Positions 1-8,176 of a stretch of 42,860 nt of DNA are shown piece by piece; positions within the stretch are counted from its first letter, which is position 1; each line of letters starts with the position of its first letter. The translations under genes and the position numbers were made by a program. The notes under the pieces are model-generated. The model did no database searches, was not told where the DNA came from, and was given only the letters and a program-made list of their open reading frames with translations. This stretch comes from CAZZBK01 sp964387325 (GTDB taxonomy: Bacteria > Planctomycetota > Planctomycetia > Pirellulales > PNKZ01), in contig CAYLYE010000018.1 of the NCBI GenBank assembly GCA_964387325.1, positions 1 through 42,860 of the forward strand, written 5' to 3'.

Positions 1-112
1 CAACAGTATGGCCCGGCTTGCCTCGGCCAATCGTGGACGGTATCGCTACTTCGACATCACGCGCGATTTGAAATTTCCCGCCGACGACAACAAACCGGGG
101 CCGGCACCATGA
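1..112 (+). CDS. 3' end of an upstream gene, function not determined
   Basis: An open frame enters from the left edge and stops with TGA at 110-112. It gives a 36-residue tail containing MARLASANRGRYRYFDITRD. The stop overlaps the next start as ATGA, so the two genes are translationally coupled. The tail resembles the ends of planctomycete VWA-type proteins that sit before TolQ/ExbD genes, but that is only an impression from a short fragment. Most of the gene lies outside the window. Confidence 0.6.
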   Translation, partial: NSMARLASANRGRYRYFDITRDLKFPADDNKPGPAP

Positions 113-1125
113 CGCGACGACTCATGGGGTGCGTTGTGCTTGGATTGGCTCTGCTCGAGTGCATCACGTCCGATGTATCGTTCGCGGCCGAAGAGGTGCT
201 ACTCACCACCGGCCAGAAACTGATCGGTGAGGTGACCGACTTCACTGGCAAGCGGTTGGAAATCACCCTGAGCGGTGGTCTCAAGCGGAGCGTGCTCGCC
301 GACTTGGTGCAAGATGTACACACCACGCCGAGCGCTGCTCAGCGCCAAGCCGACGACCTATACGCCGAACACAAATTCATCGAGGCCATGGCCGCTTATC
401 AAGGAGCCATTCAGTCCGAGACACGCCGCTGGGTCCGGCGTCAGTTGCTCGCGCGACTCGTGCGCAGTTCGACCCATGCCCAGCAGATCGCCCAGGCCGG
501 GCAGTTCTTTTTGTTGCTGCTGCAAGACGACCCCGACAGCCGCGACTTCGACGCGCTACCCTTGGCCTGGGTGATGGCCGAGCCGTCGCCGTTGGTCGAG
601 TCCCAAGCGAAGAAATGGCTCGCGCAGAGCGAGCAGCCCGTCGCCGTGTTGCTGGGTGCGAGTCACTTGTTGCTCGGCCCTAACGCCCCGGCCGCGACCA
701 CTCAACTGCAACAACTCACGCAGCACGCCGACCCCCGCATCGCCGCGCTGGCGGAAGCTCAACTGTGGAGAGTCTCGATCGCGCGAGTTACCGACGAGCA
801 ACTGGCCCACTGGGCCGACAAGGTCGAGCGAATGCCCTCACGCCTGCGAGCAGGACCGTACTACGTGCTGGGCCGCGCCTACGGCTTTCGTCAGCAGAGT
901 GATCTCTCTGCCTTGAATTATCTCCGCGCTGCGATTCTGTTCAGCGAACAACGTCCGCTCGCGGCCGAGTCGTTACTCGCAGCCGCGGGCGAGTTACACC
1001 AAGCCAAACAGCGTGCCGAGGCGCTTCGCTTGCTCGACGAACTGATCGTTGACTACGGCGAGACACGCGCTGCGAAAGAATCTCAACAGCGGCGTGCCGA
1101 GTGGCGCCCCGCACCGGCTCCTTAA
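109..1125 (+). CDS. Exported TPR-like protein of the ExbB/ExbD operon
   Basis: This encodes 338 residues with an N-terminal signal-like hydrophobic stretch (about residues 5-26, ending near SFA). A short beta-rich stretch follows (about 30-65, with GQKLIGEVTDF), then a long alpha-helical region rich in Ala, Leu and Gln with TPR-like spacing. I see no catalytic motif. The likely role is a periplasmic scaffold or partner of the ExbB/ExbD motor encoded just downstream; this is inferred from position. The start at 109 overlaps the previous stop; ATG 124 is an alternative that keeps the signal peptide. Specific function unknown. Confidence 0.75.
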   Translation: MTRRLMGCVVLGLALLECITSDVSFAAEEVLLTTGQKLIGEVTDFTGKRLEITLSGGLKRSVLADLVQDVHTTPSAAQRQADDLYAEHKFIEAMAAYQGAIQSETRRWVRRQLLARLVRSSTHAQQIAQAGQFFLLLLQDDPDSRDFDALPLAWVMAEPSPLVESQAKKWLAQSEQPVAVLLGASHLLLGPNAPAATTQLQQLTQHADPRIAALAEAQLWRVSIARVTDEQLAHWADKVERMPSRLRAGPYYVLGRAYGFRQQSDLSALNYLRAAILFSEQRPLAAESLLAAAGELHQAKQRAEALRLLDELIVDYGETRAAKESQQRRAEWRPAPAP

Positions 1126-1150
1126 GCCAATTCAAACAACGGAGTGTGCT

Positions 1151-1951
1151 TTGCGAAACATCCTGCTGTGTGTCGTGCTGCTGGTGCTGGTGTTGTCGGT
1201 AGCCCCCTCGTTGGCGCAGAAGGCTGCGAGCGGCAAGGGACCCGAAGTGGCGGCGAACACACAGCGCGCGCCGGCCCCGCGTTCGTCGTTGCTCGACTTG
1301 CTCAAGGCGGGCGGACCGATCGGACACACGATCCTGCTCCTCTCGGTGGTCGCCGTGGCCTTGGTGGTCGATTACAGCGTGAGCATTCGCGCCAAGACGC
1401 TGATGCCCCCGGGCTTGGCCGAGCGAGTCCGGCAGCAACTCCAGTCGGGTCAAGTGGCCGAGGCGCTGCGAGAGTGTCAGGCGCAGCCCAATGCGCTGGC
1501 TAGCGTCTTGCAGGCCGGGCTCAGCGAGCTCGACGGCGGTTGGCCGATGGTCGAGAAAGCCATGGAGGACGCAGTCGCCGAACAGTCGGCACGCTTCTCG
1601 CGTCGCATTGATTACTTGACCGTCATCGGCAACATCGCGCCGATGCTCGGGTTACTCGGTACGGTCACCGGCATGATCGAGGCATTTCAGACCGTGGCCG
1701 AAACTCAAGGCGTGGCTCGTGCGGCCGATCTGGCCAAAGGCATCTACGAGGCGCTGGTCACCACGGTCGAAGGGCTCGTGGTTGCCATTCCCTCGCTCGG
1801 ACTGTATGCCTTTTTCCGCAACCGAGTCGATCAGTTGATTAGCGAGGTGGCCTACGCCGCGCAGCACGCGCTGCTCCCCTTGCGGCGGGCGAAACTCGCC
1901 CAGGCGCGAGGTGTCGCCAAGCCCCCTCCGGTCGAAGGGAGCGGCACATGA
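1151..1951 (+). CDS. exbB: MotA/TolQ/ExbB proton channel family protein
   Basis: This is the proton-channel subunit of a Tol/Ton-type energy-transducing complex in the inner membrane. I chose the TTG at 1151: it follows GGAG (1141-1144) at a short spacing, begins 25 bases after the previous stop, and starts a clear signal peptide (MRNILLCVVLLVLVLSVAPS). Longer in-frame starts would overlap the upstream gene and bury the signal. The 266-residue product has three membrane segments: one around GHTILLLSVVAVALVVDYS, one around IGNIAPMLGLLGTVTGMIEA (the conserved TolQ core), and one around GLVVAIPSLGLYAFF. The N-terminal signal peptide before the channel is common in planctomycete versions. It overlaps the following exbD by ATGA. 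Confidence 0.9.
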   Translation: MRNILLCVVLLVLVLSVAPSLAQKAASGKGPEVAANTQRAPAPRSSLLDLLKAGGPIGHTILLLSVVAVALVVDYSVSIRAKTLMPPGLAERVRQQLQSGQVAEALRECQAQPNALASVLQAGLSELDGGWPMVEKAMEDAVAEQSARFSRRIDYLTVIGNIAPMLGLLGTVTGMIEAFQTVAETQGVARAADLAKGIYEALVTTVEGLVVAIPSLGLYAFFRNRVDQLISEVAYAAQHALLPLRRAKLAQARGVAKPPPVEGSGT

Positions 1952-2373
1952 AGATCGCCCGCTCGACGAGCCGAGGCTCTTTGGAATTCAACATGACGCC
2001 GATGATCGACGTCACGTTTCTGCTCATCATCTTTTTTATCACCAGCAGTCACCTAGCCCAGCAAGAGATTCAATACGAACTCGATTTGCCGCACGCAGCG
2101 AGTGGTCGAGCGCAGAGCGAAACCCAAACGCGCCGTGTGACCGTGAACGTCCTGAGCGACGGCCGGCTACTGCTCGGCAGCCAGACGGTGGCCAACGACG
2201 AGTTGGAGCGTATTATTCACTTCGAGCGCAAGCAACTCACAGCCGACGAGCCGCTCGAAGTGCGCATTCGCAGCGACCGCAGCGTGCCGTATCAGTTCGT
2301 CGAGCCGATCTTGCTCAGCTGCGCCCGCGGCGGTGTCTGGAATGTGAGTTTTGCGGTCGTTCAAGGAAAATAA
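1948..2373 (+). CDS. exbD: ExbD/TolR family biopolymer transporter, first copy
   Basis: This is a 141-residue single-span inner-membrane protein with a periplasmic domain, partner of the ExbB channel. The signature NMTPMIDVTFLLIIFFI contains the membrane-buried Asp (residue 22) that carries the proton pathway in this family. The start overlaps the exbB stop by four bases. The 3' end, encoding GGVWNVSFAVV, is repeated almost exactly at 5158-5189, beyond the protease-nuclease gene. The present tail (VVQGK) therefore probably replaces an older one (VVPF) that now lies stranded downstream. Confidence 0.92.
   Translation: MKIARSTSRGSLEFNMTPMIDVTFLLIIFFITSSHLAQQEIQYELDLPHAASGRAQSETQTRRVTVNVLSDGRLLLGSQTVANDELERIIHFERKQLTADEPLEVRIRSDRSVPYQFVEPILLSCARGGVWNVSFAVVQGK
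2331..2362 (+). repeat. Left copy of a 32-bp direct repeat at the exbD 3' end
   Basis: The sequence matches 5158-5189 at 30 of 32 positions. In the exbD reading frame both differences (2334 T/C and 2358 C/G) are third-position and silent. The two copies flank the AT-richer stretch carrying the protease-nuclease gene, so they mark the boundaries of an insertion or replacement. Confidence 0.9.
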
Positions 2374-2378
2374 ATGGG

Positions 2379-2408
2379 AACCACCGATGAACACGGATGG
2401 ACACAGAT
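2379..2408. repeat. Short GATGGACACG-type intergenic repeat
   Basis: Just after the exbD stop there are roughly 10-bp tandem units of the form GATGAACACG / GATGGACACA / GAT. Similar short tandem strings occur between genes in many planctomycete and related genomes. It is followed at about 2421-2435 by a repeated GGCTAGA unit. The rest of 2409-2620 holds no gene that I can support; it is AT-rich and probably contains the promoter of the next gene. Confidence 0.5.
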
Positions 2409-2620
2409 CGAGAGGAGAGCGGCTAGAGGCTAGAGAAGGAGTGGAAAGCTAATGCGATGGCGTGCCTCAGTGTGTCCGATCACGTCTAGCCGAGTATAAC
2501 AAAGGGCCAAAATATTCTTTTACGCTCCATTATTTGATGATATGCTCACGCACATCTAGGTAACTGTTCGCATAGTATCAGCGGACAGTCTCTGAACCGG
2601 CATTGTCTTAGGGAGCAGTT

Positions 2621-4906
2621 ATGAATCGCCAATTAGAAGCCATTGTGCGTCAACGTATTTCACAAGCTCAAGCGCAGATTGAACACAGTTTAATGTGCGT
2701 GCAGGCCGGCATGCCACTAGCAGCGGAAACAAACACGGAAAGACTTCAATGTCGTTTGCAACGCAAGGCGTTTCTAACTCCGAGCGAGGCGCAGACGATG
2801 TCGTTAGGGATCAGATCTCTTGAGCAGACAGCACCCGAGGCGCGTAAAGCGGTGTTCAAGGCATTTGGCCCGGAGGCTATTTACGGCGACACAGTTGATT
2901 TCGTGGGCGTGGCTTTTTTAGAGCGTGGGATTCGTGCAGCACGAACAGTCGCGCGCGTTGCGTTTCGAAATGGCGCTGCGCAAGGAACTGGATTTATGGT
3001 TTCCAGCAGACTATTTATTACGAATCACCATGTTATCGAAACGGCATTAGCTGCGGCTCAATTCAAGTTGCAATTTGAGTATGAAACGAATGCCGATGGC
3101 AGCTCGCGAGAGCCATCTGAGTTTGCCCTCGCGCCCGATGTTTTCTTCCTCACGGATTCTATTCAAGGACTCGATTTCACACTCATTGCCGTCGGTGAGC
3201 AGTTGACAGGACCTCATGAACTATCCACGTTTGGGTGGAGCCGGTTGATGGCCGCGACCGACAAGCACGCCCTGGGTGAATTTGCCAACATCGTGCAACA
3301 CCCTGACGGCCGTTACAAAGAAGTTGTGCTTCGCGAAAATCGGCTAGTTTCACGACTGGACCTAGCATTACATTATGTCGCGGACACGCAGCCAGGTTCC
3401 TCGGGTTCACCGGTCTTTAACACGGATTGGGAAGCCATTGCGTTGCACCACTGGGGCGGCCCCTGGATCGGGCAGCCTCCGGCCAACTCCCCGCAAGGAA
3501 GCAATATTAACGAAGGCATTCGGATCAGCGCCATCGTTGCCAAAATGCAACAATCCATGCCGCAACTTCAACCTTCCCAGCGAGAGCTCTTGCAACCCGT
3601 CATCGAAGGGCGGCCTTCGGTTGAATCCCATGCAGCGCGCTCGACGCCAATCCAGAATGGCTCTTCAGCGCCTGCCAGGATCGATGCTGATGGTCGTGTC
3701 GTTTGGCAAATCCCCGTCGAGTTTTCGGTCCGATTGCCCGGATACGAAGAACGGCCAACCAAATCCGTGGTGTCCACGCCGCCACCGGCGGTTCAAGTGT
3801 CATCAACGCCTGCACATCCAATGGCAGAAGCAAATCGCCCCGGTAGCAATTATCAGGATCGCTCGGGTTATGTGACGAATTTCATCCCAGGGCATGCCGT
3901 GCCGTTGCCCAAACTGACCGCAGCACAGCAGGCCATTGCTGCCAAAAATCAACAACCTATGCCAGATGACGATCCGTATGTGCTTCGATATCACCATTTT
4001 AGCATCGTGATGAATGGTAAACGTCGCTTGGCGTTCTACACGGCTTGTAACATCGACGGCAACGCCGCCAAACATGTCGATCGTAAGACGGGGAATGTAA
4101 CCGATTTAACTGCTGACGACTCGCGGATCGAATCTTTCAATGCGGAGGGAGCCGAAGCCAGCGAACAATGGTATGACGATCCGCGTCTCGATCCGGAGGA
4201 ATTCGCCGGAGCGGACGTCTATGCTTCTCAACTGGTACCCGGATATCCGATCGCAAACAGTCAAGGCCGACTGTTACGCATGTTCCAACGCGGACATTTG
4301 GTGCGACGAATGGATCCAGCGTGGGGTAGTAAATCGCAGGCGCTTAAAGCCGACGCAGATACTTTCCATTGGACGAATTGTTCTCCGCAAGTTGGATTTT
4401 TCAACATGGGAAAAGCCAACCCCGATCTGCCGGGTACAGGTGGAGGGTTACTGTGGCGCGCAGCGGAAAACTACGTTTTGCGAAATGCGGTCGTCGATAA
4501 GCAACGTATCTGCTGCTTCAATGGCCCAGTGTTCCAAAATAACGACCGCCGATATCGAAGTGTTCGAGTACCTGGTCAATTCTGGAAAGTGATTGTGTGG
4601 TCTGAAGATGGTGAACTTCGATCGGTCGCATTGCTTGTCAATCAAATGCCGGTCATTGAAGTGTGGCCTGAATCTCTCTTCACCGAGGGGGGCCGTTCCG
4701 AAGCTTTCGATGACCCTGCCGAACTCGAAAAGGTTGAAGACTTTTTGAGTTCGATCGACGAAATCGAACAGCTCACTGATCTGGACTTCGGACGGGTTAT
4801 CAAACGAGCTGATATTCGGCAGGGCGAAGCTAGGGAGCTCTTGCACGATGCCCGGCATATTACAACACCCGGGCGTCGAACCACCCCCAGAAAAACCCGC
4901 CGATAG
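2621..4906 (+). CDS. Trypsin-like serine protease fused to a DNA/RNA non-specific endonuclease
   Basis: This 761-residue protein has two enzymatic halves. Residues about 110-310 form a trypsin/V8-like protease: GTGFMVSSRLFITNHHVI supplies the catalytic His (H137), LDFTLI the Asp (D185), and GSSGSPVF the Ser (S261, by alignment with GDSGGP). A low-complexity Pro/Ser linker spans about 320-450. Residues about 450-725 form a NucA/EndoG-type nuclease: QRGHLVRR places the catalytic His at H559, TNCSPQ and the following FFNMGKAN give the metal-binding Asn region, and Glu616 lies in the expected helix. I see no signal peptide, so it probably acts in the cytoplasm. ATG 2621 follows AGGGAG (2610-2615). 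Composition is AT-richer than its neighbours. It interrupts the exbD-exbD gene order and is probably a conflict or cell-suicide effector, which is inference. Confidence 0.85.
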   Translation: MNRQLEAIVRQRISQAQAQIEHSLMCVQAGMPLAAETNTERLQCRLQRKAFLTPSEAQTMSLGIRSLEQTAPEARKAVFKAFGPEAIYGDTVDFVGVAFLERGIRAARTVARVAFRNGAAQGTGFMVSSRLFITNHHVIETALAAAQFKLQFEYETNADGSSREPSEFALAPDVFFLTDSIQGLDFTLIAVGEQLTGPHELSTFGWSRLMAATDKHALGEFANIVQHPDGRYKEVVLRENRLVSRLDLALHYVADTQPGSSGSPVFNTDWEAIALHHWGGPWIGQPPANSPQGSNINEGIRISAIVAKMQQSMPQLQPSQRELLQPVIEGRPSVESHAARSTPIQNGSSAPARIDADGRVVWQIPVEFSVRLPGYEERPTKSVVSTPPPAVQVSSTPAHPMAEANRPGSNYQDRSGYVTNFIPGHAVPLPKLTAAQQAIAAKNQQPMPDDDPYVLRYHHFSIVMNGKRRLAFYTACNIDGNAAKHVDRKTGNVTDLTADDSRIESFNAEGAEASEQWYDDPRLDPEEFAGADVYASQLVPGYPIANSQGRLLRMFQRGHLVRRMDPAWGSKSQALKADADTFHWTNCSPQVGFFNMGKANPDLPGTGGGLLWRAAENYVLRNAVVDKQRICCFNGPVFQNNDRRYRSVRVPGQFWKVIVWSEDGELRSVALLVNQMPVIEVWPESLFTEGGRSEAFDDPAELEKVEDFLSSIDEIEQLTDLDFGRVIKRADIRQGEARELLHDARHITTPGRRTTPRKTRR

Positions 4907-5157
4907 TCGAATGTCCAAACGCAGGGCAATACACACCCAGTCGTGCCCGTAACGGAATCTCGCAATCGAGCACTTTTTATGAAAGTGTCCACTCGCTATT
5001 GCTCGCAATCGAACTTATCGACTCGACCAAACGAAAGCTGGCATTGCCGATCTCCTAACTCGAAGGATAATCTTTTCCGTGTATTGTACATCAGCAGGGT
5101 GAGATAGCTGACGCAGTCCAGATCTTGATGGTACTGAGTTTAATGCTGCCCACACGA

Positions 5158-5197
5158 CGGCGTCTGGAATGTGAGTTTTGCGGTGGTTCCCTTCTGA
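5158..5197 (+). pseudogene. Stranded 3' end of exbD (right copy of the 32-bp repeat)
   Basis: Positions 5158-5189 repeat the last codons of the first exbD and continue in frame to TGA at 5195-5197, encoding GVWNVSFAVVPF and stop. There is no start or preceding exbD sequence. The stop lies 20 bases before the second exbD start, a normal operon distance, so this looks like the original end of exbD, cut off when the protease-nuclease segment arrived. The remaining stretch 4907-5157 holds no gene that I can support. Confidence 0.75.
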
Positions 5198-5217
5198 TTT
5201 TGTTCTAACTTCATCTT

Positions 5218-5688
5218 ATGCGTCTTCCCAGCAGACATTCGAGTGGTGGAGCGATGCAGTTGCAGATGACGCCGATGATCGACGTCGTCTTTCAACTGCT
5301 GATCTTCTTCGTCTGCACGACCAGCTTTCAGGCGCTCGAGCAAATCCTGCCGACGACGTTAAGCTCGACCGGCGGCATGGGAGAAGCGGTCGAGACGCCC
5401 CCAGAGATCGTCGAGCTCGAGGATGTCATCGTCAAACTCGGTCGACAGCAAACGACCACGACTTGGCAGTTGAACGAGCAAGGGGTCGAGAGTCTGCCCA
5501 AACTCCGCGAGCGGCTCACACGCTTGGTCCGCTTAAGGAGCGATCTGCCGGTGATCTTAGATGTGGCGCGCGATGTGCCCCTCGGCGACGTCATCGACGT
5601 GTACGACCTCTGTCGTATCGTCGGGTTCGACAAGGTGCAGTTTGCCGCCAAGGCGGACGTGTCACCGTCACCGCGAGGGGCTCCATGA
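5218..5688 (+). CDS. exbD: ExbD/TolR family biopolymer transporter, second copy
   Basis: This encodes 156 residues with the ExbD signature LQMTPMIDVVFQLLIFFVCTT near the N-terminus. The buried Asp is residue 22. A periplasmic domain follows, ending in a small TolR-like alpha/beta module (DLPVILDVARDVPLGDVIDVYDLCRIVGF). Paired exbD genes after one exbB are usual in planctomycete operons. No clear Shine-Dalgarno sequence is visible before ATG 5218, so it may rely on reinitiation. Its stop overlaps the next start by ATGA. Confidence 0.92.
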   Translation: MRLPSRHSSGGAMQLQMTPMIDVVFQLLIFFVCTTSFQALEQILPTTLSSTGGMGEAVETPPEIVELEDVIVKLGRQQTTTTWQLNEQGVESLPKLRERLTRLVRLRSDLPVILDVARDVPLGDVIDVYDLCRIVGFDKVQFAAKADVSPSPRGAP

Positions 5689-8174
5689 CCGTCGCGCTTC
5701 GCTCACTGCTGTTGATATTATGCCTTACACCACGGGCAATGGCCGACGCGCTCGACGATCGATTCTTGGAAGGCTTACGTCAGCGACGGTTGTTCACACT
5801 GGCCGAGTCCTGGTGCGAACGGCGCTTGAGTGACGCGAGCTTGTCGTCGGCCAGCCGTGCCGCGGTGGCGATCGAGTGGTCGCGGACGCTGAGCGAGCAC
5901 GCGCTGCACTTGACCGAGGCCGAGCAGCAAGCCCGCTGGCAGCAGGCAAGGACCGTCATCGAACAAGCCCTGCGACCGGGTGTCGAACCGTCGCAGCGTG
6001 TGCTGCTCGAACTGCAACGCGTACTGGTCGACCTGGCCCAGGCGGGTCTTGCGTTGCAAGAGGCCGAGTTGACCCGCGATGCACAACGCCTCGATCAGGG
6101 GCGCACACTGTTGCGCGGCGCGTTGCAAGGATTGGATGGTGTCACGAGGCAGATTGACGACTTGCAACGGCAACAGAACCTGACGCCAAACAAATCGCCC
6201 GACGCGCTCACCGTCGCGCAGTTGAGTGCGTTGCAAAAGAATGTTGCGTTTCGGCGTGGCCGCGCGTACTGCCAGCAGGGACGCAGCTACCCGGCAGGGA
6301 GTGCCGATCGGATCGCAGCCCTGACGCAAGCTTTGCAGACGCTCGAGCCACTGTCGGGGCTCGACCCTGGCGACTCGTTGCTGTTCGCTGCTCGGCTCGA
6401 AGAAATCACGGCCCATCGACTGTTGGGAGAAGTGGGTGTCGCTGAGCGGAAGATTCAATCGCTGCTGCAACTCGACCTCGCGCCGATGGTCGCCTTGGCC
6501 GTGCGTGCTGAGCAGTTGCGCGTGATGTTACTGCGACAACAATTGCCCGCCGCGCTCGAGTTGATTCGCTCAACGCCTCCGTCGACGGCAACCAGCGCCG
6601 AATGGGACTTGGCCGTGCTCGAAGCCGATCTCACGGCGTGGAACGAAGCCGCGACGGCCAAGCGAACCGAAGAGGTCACGCTGTGGCAAAACCAAGCGAC
6701 ACAGCAGGTCGCGACGATCGATGCGCGACATGGCGCGTACTGGTCACGCCGCGCCGAAATGCTCTTGGCCGCGCTGGTCAGCAGCTCATCGGGGAGCAGT
6801 TCTCTCGCCGCGCTCGCGCTATCGGCCGAGGCCTTTTATCGCCAGAAGGAATTCGATCTGGCGCTCTCCAAGTACGACGAGCTCTCGGCTCAGGCGCAGC
6901 GAGAAGGGCAATTACAACGAGCGTTCGATGCGGCCTACACGGCCGCCGCGATCGAGCAGTCGCGTGACAAGCTCGCCGAGGCGGCTGTACGATTTCGCCG
7001 CGCGGCATTACTTGCGCCGACATTCGACCGCGCCGCGCCAGCCCATCTAGCGGCCATTTGGGCTCTCGCCCGAGCACATCGCGAGCCGACCGATGAGCAG
7101 ATCAAGCACTACTTGGCGTGGCTCGAAGAGCACTTGCAGCAGTGGCCCAACACGGCCACGGCCGATCAGGCATGGCTATGGCGCGGCGAGTATTATCAGC
7201 GTCGCGCGCAGTGGCAGAGCGCGATCAACTCGTATCGCCAGATCGCTGCCGATCGACCACTGTATCCGAGCGCGATTAAGGCCTTGGCCGAGCAATGGCC
7301 GCTGGGGCTGCAAAGTGAGCGCGCGGCCGGCAAGCTGACCGTTGATATGGCGACCGAAGCGGCCGTGTACTTCGAGCAGGTCGTGATGCGCGGTCAACCA
7401 CGTTGGCCCGAACGTTGGGGCGAAGTCGAACGTCTCGCCGCGGTGACTGCTGCCCGCGTCTGGCTCAGTTACTTCAACCAGCGTTTCGATCGGGCCGAGC
7501 AAATTCTGACGGCGGCCCTGACCGGTTTGCCCGATGCGTCCGAGGCGTGGCGACGCACCGCGCTGCTGCTCATGATCGAGGCCCAAGTCGGCGCACGGCG
7601 ACTCGATCAGGCCCGACAGACACTCGCTCAGTTATCGAAAGGGGATCCAGCGTCGCTGTTGCCGCTGCTGGAAACGTTGGGCAAGCAAAGCGAGTCGGCC
7701 GGTGATGGCTTGCGGCAGGGCTTGGCCCAACTGGTGCTCGAAACGGCTGAGCGGATCGGCGCCGACAGCCAGCTCACCGAGGCGCAACAACGACGCTTGG
7801 CGCTCGACGTGAGCCGCGCCAAGCTCACTCTGGGTCAGATCGCCGAGGCCACCGGGCAATTGCAGACGCTCGCGCTGCGCTGGCCCGACGATGGCGATAT
7901 CCAAGAGGCTTACGCGGTGGCGCTGACCCAAGCGACCGGCCAAGCCGCCATGCAGGCCGCGCTCAAGCAGTGGCGCGAGGTCGAGCGTCGCAGCAAGCCC
8001 GCAAGCGAGCGCTGGTTCCGCTCCAAGTACGAGATCGCGTCACTCCATCATCGACTAGGGAGCGACGAACGAGCGATTCAGATCATTGAAATCACGCGCG
8101 AACTGCACAACGACCTGGGGGGACCCGCCATGGCGGCTAGGTTCAATGCCTTGCGCAAGCAATGTGGCCCGTGA
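5685..8174 (+). CDS. Large exported TPR-repeat protein
   Basis: This 829-residue protein has a signal peptide (MTVALRSLLLILCLTPRAMA, cleavage probably after AMA). The remainder is almost entirely helical, with TPR-like pairs, for example around AEAFYRQKEFDLALSKYDEL and AWLWRGEYYQRRAQWQSAINS. I chose ATG 5685 because it overlaps the exbD stop by four bases and starts the signal peptide; the frame is open back to 5178, but that stretch overlaps exbD completely. It probably acts in the periplasm as a scaffold for the ExbB/ExbD machine. The gene ends 2 bp from the stop of the convergent lyase-like gene. Confidence 0.82.
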   Translation: MTVALRSLLLILCLTPRAMADALDDRFLEGLRQRRLFTLAESWCERRLSDASLSSASRAAVAIEWSRTLSEHALHLTEAEQQARWQQARTVIEQALRPGVEPSQRVLLELQRVLVDLAQAGLALQEAELTRDAQRLDQGRTLLRGALQGLDGVTRQIDDLQRQQNLTPNKSPDALTVAQLSALQKNVAFRRGRAYCQQGRSYPAGSADRIAALTQALQTLEPLSGLDPGDSLLFAARLEEITAHRLLGEVGVAERKIQSLLQLDLAPMVALAVRAEQLRVMLLRQQLPAALELIRSTPPSTATSAEWDLAVLEADLTAWNEAATAKRTEEVTLWQNQATQQVATIDARHGAYWSRRAEMLLAALVSSSSGSSSLAALALSAEAFYRQKEFDLALSKYDELSAQAQREGQLQRAFDAAYTAAAIEQSRDKLAEAAVRFRRAALLAPTFDRAAPAHLAAIWALARAHREPTDEQIKHYLAWLEEHLQQWPNTATADQAWLWRGEYYQRRAQWQSAINSYRQIAADRPLYPSAIKALAEQWPLGLQSERAAGKLTVDMATEAAVYFEQVVMRGQPRWPERWGEVERLAAVTAARVWLSYFNQRFDRAEQILTAALTGLPDASEAWRRTALLLMIEAQVGARRLDQARQTLAQLSKGDPASLLPLLETLGKQSESAGDGLRQGLAQLVLETAERIGADSQLTEAQQRRLALDVSRAKLTLGQIAEATGQLQTLALRWPDDGDIQEAYAVALTQATGQAAMQAALKQWREVERRSKPASERWFRSKYEIASLHHRLGSDERAIQIIEITRELHNDLGGPAMAARFNALRKQCGP

Positions 8175-8176
8175 GG

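Noticed and set aside
1049..1150. In-frame upstream extension of exbB
   Set aside because: It overlaps the preceding gene, and the TTG at 1151 has a ribosome site and begins the signal peptide.
5178..5684. In-frame upstream extension of the large TPR protein
   Set aside because: It overlaps the second exbD completely in another frame, and the signal peptide begins at 5685.
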